A stretch of 34,392 nucleotides of DNA from Candidatus Zixiibacteriota bacterium (GTDB lineage: Bacteria; Zixibacteria; MSB-5A5; UBA10806; 4484-95), in NCBI GenBank assembly GCA_024231855.1, contig JAAEQD010000123.1:1-34392 (forward strand), read 5' to 3'. Below the pieces are notes generated by a model. The model was given only the letters and a program-made list of their open reading frames with translations, made no database searches and was not told where the DNA came from. A program made the translations under genes and the position numbers. Positions 23,802 to 30,611 of this stretch are shown here, piece by piece (the stretch's first letter is position 1; each line of letters starts with the position of its first letter).

Positions 23802-24402
23802 AGAAATCATAATATATTTAACCACCAAACAGGCTGTGATGGTCTACGCGATCATCGCGATAAGCGCCTTTATCGAAAATATATTTCCGCCTTATCCGAG
23901 CGATACGATAATCCTGGCCGGGGCTTTTCTGGCCGGCACCGGGGATTTAAACTACGTTATGCTTTTTACATTCGCCACGATTGGCGGTCTTGCCGGAGCG
24001 ATGGTATTATATTTTTTTGGATACTCGAAGGGCCGTTCATTTTTCGAAAGATACGATAAATCATATTTCAAACTGGATAACATGGAGATGATAGAGAACT
24101 GGTTCGTTAAATGGGGCAGCCCGGTTTTAATCTTCTCTCGTTTTGCCGCCGGTGTTAGGTCGGTTATCGCGATCGCCGCCGGGATAGGCAAAGTTCCCGC
24201 CGGCAGAATGACTTTTTTCTCCCTGATTAGTTTTTGCCTGTGGTACGGCGTATTAATCGGCGCCATGTATATGGTAAAATCCAATTGGCAGAAACTGGTT
24301 GAGATTATAAAATCGTACAATATCATATTGGTGGTCATTAGCGCTGTAGTGTTAACCGTATGGTTGATGATAGTATACAGCAGGAACAGGACGAAAAAAT
24401 GA
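23791..24402 (+). CDS. DedA-family membrane protein
   Basis: The protein is 203 aa from the ATG at 23,791, inside the end of ispF; a TTG at 23,782 would add three residues. It has four to five hydrophobic segments. Family marks include ISAFIENIFPPYPSDTIILA with AGAFLAG (re-entrant loop one), SKGRSFFERYDKSYFKL, and FSRFAAGVRSVIAIAAGIGK followed by AGRMTFFSLISFCLWYGVLI (the F-x-R-F-x-x-G-x-R core and second re-entrant loop). DedA proteins act in membrane lipid homeostasis; some return undecaprenyl phosphate or phosphatidylethanolamine across the membrane. Placement between isoprenoid genes and ddl fits a link with the lipid carrier of cell-wall synthesis, but this is inference. Confidence 0.93.
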   Translation: MNFEEIIIYLTTKQAVMVYAIIAISAFIENIFPPYPSDTIILAGAFLAGTGDLNYVMLFTFATIGGLAGAMVLYFFGYSKGRSFFERYDKSYFKLDNMEMIENWFVKWGSPVLIFSRFAAGVRSVIAIAAGIGKVPAGRMTFFSLISFCLWYGVLIGAMYMVKSNWQKLVEIIKSYNIILVVISAVVLTVWLMIVYSRNRTKK

Positions 24403-25460
24403 AGATCGCTGTTTTTATGGGGGGAACATCCGCCGAGCGCGATGTTTCATTGGCCTCCGGCGCGGCGGTGCTGGAGAGTCTGAAAGTCAGAGGGCATGAA
24501 GTGATTCCGATCGATCCGGCCCGGGGCTTTACTCCTCTTACGGATAATGAATTAGAAGCCATCAGTGAAATCGATGAGAAACCGCCGGAAAATAAAGAGC
24601 TTCAGCAGTTCTCCAACGAGAAAATACTGGAGACTATCCTATCCCCCGAATTGAAAAAAGTCGATGTTATATTCTTGATCCTTCATGGTGGAATCGGCGA
24701 GGATGGCACGATTCAGGCGATACTGGACCTCGTCAATGTCCCCTATACCGGATCGGGTGTTTTGGGATCGGCGATGGCAATGGATAAAATTATTACCAAG
24801 AAACTGTTTCTGGCCGATGATATCCCGACCCCGGAATATTTTATTCTGGAAAGCCATCAGAGGAGTTCACTGGATTCTATAGATATTAAAATTAAATCCC
24901 GGATGGGCTATCCGGCAATCATTAAGCCGATCAACCAGGGATCATCGGTTGGCCTAACCCTGGTTAACGATAGGAAAAACCTGCATAAGGCTATTGATTA
25001 CGGATTCCAGTATGGCAGTAAGCTACTGGTTGAAAAATATATTGCCGGCCGGGAGTTAACTGTCGCCATACTTGGCGAGGAGGCTCTGCCAACGGTCGAA
25101 ATTTTGCCCGAGAGCGGCATGTATGATTATGAACATAAATACACCGATGGCAGAACCGAATATATTTGTCCTACAAAGCTCGATAATGAAATTCAGCGGC
25201 AGATAAATACTCTCGGAATAAAAGCTTTCAAGGCTTTAAACTGCTCAGGTTTCGGGCGCGTTGATTTTCGGCTGGCTGAAGATAATGAACTGTTTTGTTT
25301 GGAAGCTAACACCTTACCGGGTATGACTTCACACTCTCTGGTACCTAAGGCGGCTATGGCCAACGGCATGAATTTCGCTCAACTGCTGGAGAAGATTTGC
25401 CTAATCGCGGTTGAGGATTTTAAAAGGCGAAAAAGCACGACCGGACAGAACAATCGATAG
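24399..25460 (+). CDS. ddl: D-alanine--D-alanine ligase
   Basis: The start is the ATG at 24,399, overlapping the dedA stop (ATGA) and preceded by AGGA; it gives 353 aa beginning MKIAVFMGGTSAERDVSLAS, as in the family. It ligates two D-alanines with ATP to make the peptidoglycan dipeptide. Motifs in order: LILHGGIGEDGTIQAILDLV, PYTGSGVLGSAMAMDKIITK, YPAIIKPINQGSSVGLTLV (ATP-binding Lys and omega loop), LLVEKYIAGRELTVAILGEE, the insertion YDYEHKYTDGRTEYICPTKL, and FGRVDFRLAEDNELFCLEAN with TLPGMTSHSLVPKAA, which bears the metal-binding Glu and Asn. A long insertion (residues ~45-85) after the first strand is larger than in DdlB. Confidence 0.93.
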   Translation: MKIAVFMGGTSAERDVSLASGAAVLESLKVRGHEVIPIDPARGFTPLTDNELEAISEIDEKPPENKELQQFSNEKILETILSPELKKVDVIFLILHGGIGEDGTIQAILDLVNVPYTGSGVLGSAMAMDKIITKKLFLADDIPTPEYFILESHQRSSLDSIDIKIKSRMGYPAIIKPINQGSSVGLTLVNDRKNLHKAIDYGFQYGSKLLVEKYIAGRELTVAILGEEALPTVEILPESGMYDYEHKYTDGRTEYICPTKLDNEIQRQINTLGIKAFKALNCSGFGRVDFRLAEDNELFCLEANTLPGMTSHSLVPKAAMANGMNFAQLLEKICLIAVEDFKRRKSTTGQNNR

Positions 25461-25484
25461 AACTTGAGCATTTAAGGAGAGATA

Positions 25485-26213
25485 TTGAAATACAAAGCGG
25501 CATTATTCGATTTGGGCAGCACCCTGATCGAATTCGAAAATCAGGACTGGTCAACACTCGGTAGGATGGGAATTAAAGCGGCCTATCCGCTCATGAAAGA
25601 CAGGTTTCCGCGATTGCCCGAGGTAAACCATTTCGGCCCGACATTCTATCGATATCTCATGGATATCCTCGACCAGCGTACTGATCACAGCGAGGTCGGT
25701 TTACACGACGCCTGCGCAAGGATTTTTCAGCGGATGGGATTGACGATAGATAACGGTATCGTTGAGAAATTCGTGAATATCTATTATAAGCCGGTAACCG
25801 ATCAATTAACGCTTATTCCCGGCGCCGTTGAGATTCTGGAGAAATTGAAGGATGCCGGATTGATTATCGGCCTGGTCTCGAACTCGATTTTTCCAGAGGA
25901 GTTTCATCTGGGCGAGATGGAGAGATTTGGATTACTAAAATATTTCGATTTTACGATATTCTCATCGAGTATAGGCAAGCGCAAGCCCGGTAAAGCCATA
26001 TTCGAAATGGCCCTCGACAAGGCGAATGTCGATTCGTCACAGGCGATATTTATTGGAGACAGATTCGATGCCGATATAGTCGGCGCTAAAAACTTGGGAA
26101 TTATTTCGGTTTGGAAACATCGGGAAAATAGAGAAAATCCCGATAACGTAATACCGGATTATTCGATAATAAATCTTAGTGAATTAGAGACGATAGTATT
26201 GGATAAGGAGTAA
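25485..26213 (+). CDS. HAD-superfamily hydrolase
   Basis: The protein is 242 aa with a TTG start, supported by AAGGAG 7 nt upstream. It is a HAD fold with a helical cap between motifs I and II. Motif I is ALFDLGSTLIEF: the nucleophile Asp9 is present, but the usual second Asp (general acid) is Gly11, as in the D-x-G-x-T subset. Motif II is GLIIGLVSNSIF, motif III GKRKPGKAIFEMAL, motif IV AIFIGDRFDADIVGAKNLGI with Asp residues for Mg2+. Substrates range from phosphate monoesters to haloacids; the Gly weakens a phosphatase assignment. It sits in the core operon, 24 nt after ddl and 2 nt before the aminopeptidase. Confidence 0.85.
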   Translation: MKYKAALFDLGSTLIEFENQDWSTLGRMGIKAAYPLMKDRFPRLPEVNHFGPTFYRYLMDILDQRTDHSEVGLHDACARIFQRMGLTIDNGIVEKFVNIYYKPVTDQLTLIPGAVEILEKLKDAGLIIGLVSNSIFPEEFHLGEMERFGLLKYFDFTIFSSSIGKRKPGKAIFEMALDKANVDSSQAIFIGDRFDADIVGAKNLGIISVWKHRENRENPDNVIPDYSIINLSELETIVLDKE

Positions 26214-26215
26214 CA

Positions 26216-27286
26216 GTGGATAAAACACAAAAATTATTAGCCGATTTGACAAACGCCCATGGCGTACCCGGTTTCGAGGAAGCGGTAACCAGGGTCATGG
26301 TTGAACATCTCGAAGCCGCCGATGAAATCACCTACGATAAATTAGGCAGCATCATAGCCCGTAAAAATGGCGCCGCCGATACGCCGAAAATCATGATCGC
26401 GGGCCATCTCGATGAGATCGGATTTTTAGTTAAGGAAGTAACCGACGACGGTTATATCAAGTTTTTCCCCTTAGGCGGCTGGTGGGGCCATGTCGCGCTG
26501 GCGCAAAGGGTGATTATTAAAACGGCCAAAAAGGATATACTCGGAGTTATCGGCTCCAAACCGCCGCATTCGTTAAAAGCGGAAGAGCGCAAGAAAGTTT
26601 TAGATATCGATGACATGTATATTGATGTGGGCGTGAACAAAAAAACTGATATAAAAAAGCTCGGTATCCGTCCCGGCGACCCGATTGTCCCGGACGCGCA
26701 GTTCACGACTATGAACGATCCCAAGATGCTTCTGAATAAGGCATTCGATAACAGGATCGGCGTGGCTGCGGCGGTCGAAGTGATCAATAAATTGAAAGGC
26801 AAAAAACATCCCAATACGGTATATGGGGTTGGCACGGTGCAGGAGGAAGTCGGTCTTCGTGGCGCCAACACGGCCGCCTGGGCGGTCGATCCCGATATAG
26901 CGTTCGTTGCCGATGTCTCCCTGGCCACCGATGGCCCCGGGGCATCCAAAAGCCAAACCGCCAAACTGGGCTCGGGCCCATCGATAACCGTAATGGACGG
27001 CAGCATGATTCCTCATCGCAAGCTTCGCGATTTCGTTATCGATACCGCCGAGGCTGCCGGTATCCCCTATCATCTCGCGGCCCTGGCACGCGGCGGCACC
27101 GACGGCGGCCGGATTCATATCTCCCGGGCCGGCGTTCCCTGTATCTATATGGGTGTGGCAACCAGGTACATTCACAGCCACACCAGTATAATCCATCAGG
27201 ATGATTTCACTAATCTGGTTAAGTTGTTAATCGCGGTAATAAAGAAACTTGATTCCAAGACGGTCAAAAGGCTGACCAAGAGGTAA
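26216..27286 (+). CDS. M42-family metalloaminopeptidase
   Basis: The protein is 356 aa with a GTG start 2 nt after the previous stop. It belongs to the M42 family (glutamyl or tetrahedral aminopeptidases, once annotated as endoglucanases). The two-metal site is complete: His64 and Asp66 in IAGHLDEIGFLV, Asp178 in KAFDNRIGVAAAVEVI, the catalytic Glu210 and ligand Glu211 in TVQEEVGLRGA, Asp233 in AFVADVSLATDG and a His in TRYIHSHTSI. The ARGGTDGGRIHISRAGVPCI segment is typical. Members form large dodecamers that degrade peptides in the cytosol. Nothing in the sequence shows substrate preference. Confidence 0.94.
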   Translation: MDKTQKLLADLTNAHGVPGFEEAVTRVMVEHLEAADEITYDKLGSIIARKNGAADTPKIMIAGHLDEIGFLVKEVTDDGYIKFFPLGGWWGHVALAQRVIIKTAKKDILGVIGSKPPHSLKAEERKKVLDIDDMYIDVGVNKKTDIKKLGIRPGDPIVPDAQFTTMNDPKMLLNKAFDNRIGVAAAVEVINKLKGKKHPNTVYGVGTVQEEVGLRGANTAAWAVDPDIAFVADVSLATDGPGASKSQTAKLGSGPSITVMDGSMIPHRKLRDFVIDTAEAAGIPYHLAALARGGTDGGRIHISRAGVPCIYMGVATRYIHSHTSIIHQDDFTNLVKLLIAVIKKLDSKTVKRLTKR

Positions 27287-27287
27287 T

Positions 27288-28685
27288 ATGGCCCTAAATC
27301 TGTACAACACTTTTACCAGGCGCAAAGAGGAGTTCAAGCCAATCGAATCCGGCAAGGTCGGGATGTATACCTGTGGCCCAACCGTTTACGCCCCGGCTCA
27401 TCTCGGTAATTACCGGGCTTATATGTTCGAGGATATTCTCAGGCGTTACCTGATATTCAAAGGCTACGAAGTGACCCAGGTGATGAACCTGACTGATATC
27501 GACGACAAAACTATTAGGGATTCAAATGCCAAGGGTATAACGCTGTCCGAACACACCCAACCGTTCAAGGAGAAGTTTTTCCGCGATATCGACCGTTTAC
27601 ATATCCAGAGAGCCGAACATTACCCGGCCGCCACTGAACATATAAACGAAATGGTCGAACTGGTGAAAGCGCTTCAGGAAAACGGGCACGCCTACGAATC
27701 GGGCGGCTCGATATATTTCAAGATATCATCATTTCCCGACTACGGCAAACTTTCGCATATGAAACTCGATGAATTGAAAGCGGGGGCGCGGATCGATTCG
27801 GACGAATACGAGAAAGACACCGCGTCGGATTTCGCGCTCTGGAAAAGCTGGAGCGATGAGGACGGTAACGCATTCTGGGAGACCGATATCGGTAAAGGCC
27901 GGCCCGGCTGGCATATCGAATGCTCGGCGATGAGTATGAAATACCTCGGCCCGACTTTCGATATCCACACCGGCGGTATCGATAACATGTTCCCGCATCA
28001 CGAAAACGAAATCGCTCAATCGGAGGGGGCCAACAAAGTTAAATTCGTTAATTACTGGCTTCACTGCGCCCATCTAATTGTCGAAGGCACGAAAATGGCC
28101 AAGTCGGCGGGTAACTATTTCACGATCCAGGACCTGGTGGATAAAGGAACGAATCTTTCCGCCGTCCGCTATCTACTTCTAGCCACCCATTACCGTCAGC
28201 AGTTGAATTTCACTTTCGAAGCATTGGAAGCGGCCAAGAACGCGATCACCCGTTTAAGGGATTTCCGCGATTCGCTGGATAACGTATCCGGCGATACTGC
28301 CAACCCCGATATTGAAACGATTGCCAAAAAGGCGCTGGACAAATTCGAAAACTCGATGGATGACGATTTGAATATCTCCCCCGCTCTGGCAGCCGTTTAT
28401 GATTTCATCAAGGATATAAATGTAGCCCGCGAGACAAAGCCGCTTTCGCAGGCCGATGACAACGTTGTTGCCGAAACATTGAAACGATTCGATATCGTAC
28501 TTGGCGTGATTTATGTCGAGGAAGAATCGATAGATTCGGAGATCGAGGAACTGATCGAGAAACGCCTGCAGGCTCGCAAAGATAAAGATTTCGCCGAGGC
28601 CGACCGTATCCGTGACCAGCTTAACGAGATGGGCATCATCCTGGAGGATTCCGCCTCGGGAACGCGGTGGAAACGGAAGTTGTAA
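27288..28685 (+). CDS. cysS: Cysteinyl-tRNA synthetase
   Basis: The protein is 465 aa, normal length, starting 1 nt after the peptidase stop. It is a class I synthetase that charges tRNA-Cys. The zinc ligand Cys29 lies in MYTCGPTVYAPAHLGNYRAY, which also holds the HIGH motif as His-Leu-Gly-Asn (residues 38-41). The other zinc ligands are in GWHIECSAMS and FPHHENEIAQSE. The KMSKS motif appears as KMAKSAGNYF. The C-terminal helical part includes LIEKRLQARKDKDFAEADRI with RDQLNEMGIILEDSASGTRW, the standard tRNA-anticodon end. It is the last gene of the core unit, and a strong terminator follows 25 nt after the stop. Confidence 0.98.
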   Translation: MALNLYNTFTRRKEEFKPIESGKVGMYTCGPTVYAPAHLGNYRAYMFEDILRRYLIFKGYEVTQVMNLTDIDDKTIRDSNAKGITLSEHTQPFKEKFFRDIDRLHIQRAEHYPAATEHINEMVELVKALQENGHAYESGGSIYFKISSFPDYGKLSHMKLDELKAGARIDSDEYEKDTASDFALWKSWSDEDGNAFWETDIGKGRPGWHIECSAMSMKYLGPTFDIHTGGIDNMFPHHENEIAQSEGANKVKFVNYWLHCAHLIVEGTKMAKSAGNYFTIQDLVDKGTNLSAVRYLLLATHYRQQLNFTFEALEAAKNAITRLRDFRDSLDNVSGDTANPDIETIAKKALDKFENSMDDDLNISPALAAVYDFIKDINVARETKPLSQADDNVVAETLKRFDIVLGVIYVEEESIDSEIEELIEKRLQARKDKDFAEADRIRDQLNEMGIILEDSASGTRWKRKL

Positions 28686-28709
28686 GTAAGCAATCGATTC
28701 AAACATAGT

Positions 28710-28742
28710 GCTGCCGGGTCGCTTGACCCGGCAGCATTTTTT
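28710..28742 (+). terminator. Strong intrinsic terminator after cysS
   Basis: GCTGCCGGGTC and GACCCGGCAGC form a perfect 11-bp stem with loop GCTT, followed by ATTTTTT. It ends the long core unit. Confidence 0.9.
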
Positions 28743-28756
28743 ATGAGGTGGCGTAG

Positions 28757-28779
28757 GTCATGCCTACTTGGGGCATGAC
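28757..28779. repeat. Small inverted repeat after the terminator
   Basis: GTCATGCC (28,757-28,764) pairs with GGCATGAC (28,772-28,779) over a 7-nt loop. A related CATGCCC/GGGCATG hairpin occurs at 29,202-29,220, after the 74-aa gene, so this is probably a dispersed element. Confidence 0.65.
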
Positions 28780-28863
28780 GAGCCGTTGTTGATATTTGCC
28801 TTCTAGTTGTCCCCTCGTTGTTTTAATGAATAATTAATATAAAAGAGCGAACTTTTATCCATT

Positions 28864-28895
28864 GTTTCCGGTTACTAAAACTCATAGCCGGAAAC
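28864..28895. promoter_or_regulatory. Perfect 8-bp inverted repeat upstream of the 74-aa gene
   Basis: GTTTCCGG (28,864-28,871) and CCGGAAAC (28,888-28,895) flank a 16-nt spacer, about 75 nt before the ATG at 28,970. It may be an operator or a leader hairpin; there is no direct sign of which. Confidence 0.35.
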
Positions 28896-28969
28896 ATCCG
28901 GACACAAGACAGAGGTAGAACAGAAATAGGAATAGATTTTGCCCATAGATAAGACAACGAGGAATCAAA

Positions 28970-29194
28970 ATGGCAATAAAAACTTCCCCCAAAGGTAGCA
29001 ATCGAGTTAACATCCGAAAAACTTTAAAAGAACACACCTATCTAGGATGCCCGCTAACCAAAAACCGGTCCCCCTGGTGTTTCCGTATGTGTAAACCGAA
29101 CGCGGATGGATCCGGCTTTTGCGGCAGAGTCGCCCCTCATGGATTCAAGAGTCGTATCCAGCAGGGAATAGAGGATTTTAAGAAGAGGCAGTAG
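28970..29194 (+). CDS. Small four-cysteine protein, probably metal-binding
   Basis: The protein is 74 aa, soluble and basic. GAGGAA precedes the ATG at good spacing, and the codon use resembles the neighbouring genes. Its centre, YLGCPLTKNRSPWCFRMCKP then GSGFCGRVAPHGFKSRIQQG, places four cysteines at residues 27, 37, 41 and 50, plus His57. That spacing (C-x9-C-x3-C-x8-C) suggests a zinc site or a small iron-sulfur site. I recall similar short proteins annotated only as hypothetical in other bacteria; I cannot name a family. No signal peptide is visible. It stands alone, with palindromes on both sides. Confidence 0.72.
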   Translation: MAIKTSPKGSNRVNIRKTLKEHTYLGCPLTKNRSPWCFRMCKPNADGSGFCGRVAPHGFKSRIQQGIEDFKKRQ

Positions 29195-29524
29195 AGTAGA
29201 TCATGCCCGCCAGGGGCATGGCGATTGAGCGCACGTCAAATCCCTCTCGCTACACTGTAGACCCTGAACTCACCCACTCCCGCATTATATGTAGGATAGA
29301 CGCCCAGCGTAAAGCTATTTCTGAGTTTTTGATATAACATACTGTTATATTGGGCGGGAATGGGGCACCCTGGCTTGATTGTACTTACGAACTAATCGGT
29401 AGATCAAAAGCGGAAAAGAATATTGCCCTGCCGTTAGCGTCCTCAACCGGCGGCTTTTTCACGCTATAAAATCCTCATAAATAATAATTTTCACATCCCC
29501 CCCAATCCTGCCGATAATCCAAAT
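29195..29524. other. Gene-free stretch with a hairpin and a repeat fragment
   Basis: It holds the CATGCCC/GGGCATG hairpin (29,202-29,220), a repeat fragment F (GGGCGGGAATGGGGCACCCT, 29,352-29,371) matching the right ends of copies B-D, and a possible weak terminator at 29,430-29,459 (GCCGTT/AACCGGC with a bulge, then CTTTTT). No gene-like frame is seen. Confidence 0.5.
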
Positions 29525-30418
29525 ATGAAACTTCTGGTAATTCTTTTCATCCTTACATCCACGGATTTCGACGATCCCACCCGTATCGCCAATCTCGAGA
29601 AACTGGCCGCCGATAATCCCGACAATTGGCAAGCCCGTCTGGAACTGGTCGAACTGTTTATCAGGCAAAGCAATTTACATAACGCCGAAAAATATATTCA
29701 GGAAGCCGAAGAATCATATGCTTCAGTCGTCGGCGACTCCTGCAATGCCCGGTTGCGTTATCTCTGGGGCGAATTACTTGACCATCAGGATAATATCCCG
29801 GCGGCCATGGCAAAATATATCGAGGCCGTTGAATGCGATCCATCCCTCGGCCGAGCCTGGCGAAAACTCGGCTATCTCTACGAAATTTTCGGCAATTTTG
29901 ATCAGATGCTGGACTGCTTTATCAAGGCCCTGCCGACCACCGATGACTCATCGGGGCTGTACTACGATATCGGCGTCGCCTATGATAATCTCGATAACCT
30001 TCTCCCGGCAATCGAATGTTATAATAAATGTCTTGCCCTGGGCAGCAGCACGCCCGAGGCGTATTTGAATATCGGCGTCGATTGGGGCATGCTCGGTTAT
30101 CAGGACTCAGCCACGTTCTATTTCGAAAAAGCCGCCGAGGCCGGCCTGGAAAGCCCTGAACTTTTCTACAACATTGGCATAATGATGCTTGATTCCGGCG
30201 CTAATATCGAGGCGCTGGATAATTTCATGAGAACTCTGGCTGTCGATCCTAACTATTCACCGGCCAAACTCCAACTCGGCAATATTTACGAAATCATCGG
30301 CGATTCGGGCATGGCCAGAGTATACTTCGATGAATTTATTAAAACCGCGCCACTGCTATATTCCGATGATATAGAAGCGGTTAAGAATAAGCTGGATAAG
30401 CATTACTCCACCAAATAA
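29525..30418 (+). CDS. Tetratricopeptide-repeat protein
   Basis: The protein is 297 aa. The ATG at 29,525 has no clear ribosome-binding site and the N-terminus (MKLLVILFILTSTDF) is short and hydrophobic, possibly a weak signal, so the start is the least certain part. From about residue 20 it is built of TPR units of 34 residues: LEKLAADNPDNWQARLELVE, YLWGELLDHQDNIPAAMAKY, AWRKLGYLYEIFGNFDQMLD, YYDIGVAYDNLDNLLPAIEC, YLNIGVDWGMLGYQDSATFY, FYNIGIMMLDSGANIEALDN and AKLQLGNIYEIIGDSGMARV. That is seven or so repeats. TPRs bind peptides or assemble complexes. The partner is unknown; it precedes two sorting-domain proteins but has a separate promoter region. Confidence 0.85.
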   Translation: MKLLVILFILTSTDFDDPTRIANLEKLAADNPDNWQARLELVELFIRQSNLHNAEKYIQEAEESYASVVGDSCNARLRYLWGELLDHQDNIPAAMAKYIEAVECDPSLGRAWRKLGYLYEIFGNFDQMLDCFIKALPTTDDSSGLYYDIGVAYDNLDNLLPAIECYNKCLALGSSTPEAYLNIGVDWGMLGYQDSATFYFEKAAEAGLESPELFYNIGIMMLDSGANIEALDNFMRTLAVDPNYSPAKLQLGNIYEIIGDSGMARVYFDEFIKTAPLLYSDDIEAVKNKLDKHYSTK

Positions 30419-30462
30419 GCCGTCTGAACAATTCAAAGCAGCCTGATTATACTATTTTAAAC

Positions 30463-30490
30463 TTGTTTATATCATCTTTATGCTTATATT
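30463..30490 (+). promoter_or_regulatory. Predicted promoter of the paired secreted protein genes
   Basis: TTGTTT (30,463-30,468) and TATATT (30,485-30,490) are 16 bp apart. The -35 is weak. The leader is ~115 nt to the ATG at 30,612. Confidence 0.4.
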
Positions 30491-30611
30491 TATCATTAGC
30501 AAGCTTATAGAAGACATCGAGTTGTAATCTAAAAACGCCTGTATTTGTAGATTGAAGTCACTTTTTGCCCCATAATTGTTAATTATTAAGCTTGTATCGA
30601 GGGTAGAGTAT

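Noticed and set aside
26452..27006. 184-codon open frame on the minus strand inside the M42 peptidase gene
   Set aside because: The plus-strand frame has the full metal-site motifs and tight operon spacing. The minus frame has no family pattern and no ribosome-binding site; it is a composition shadow.
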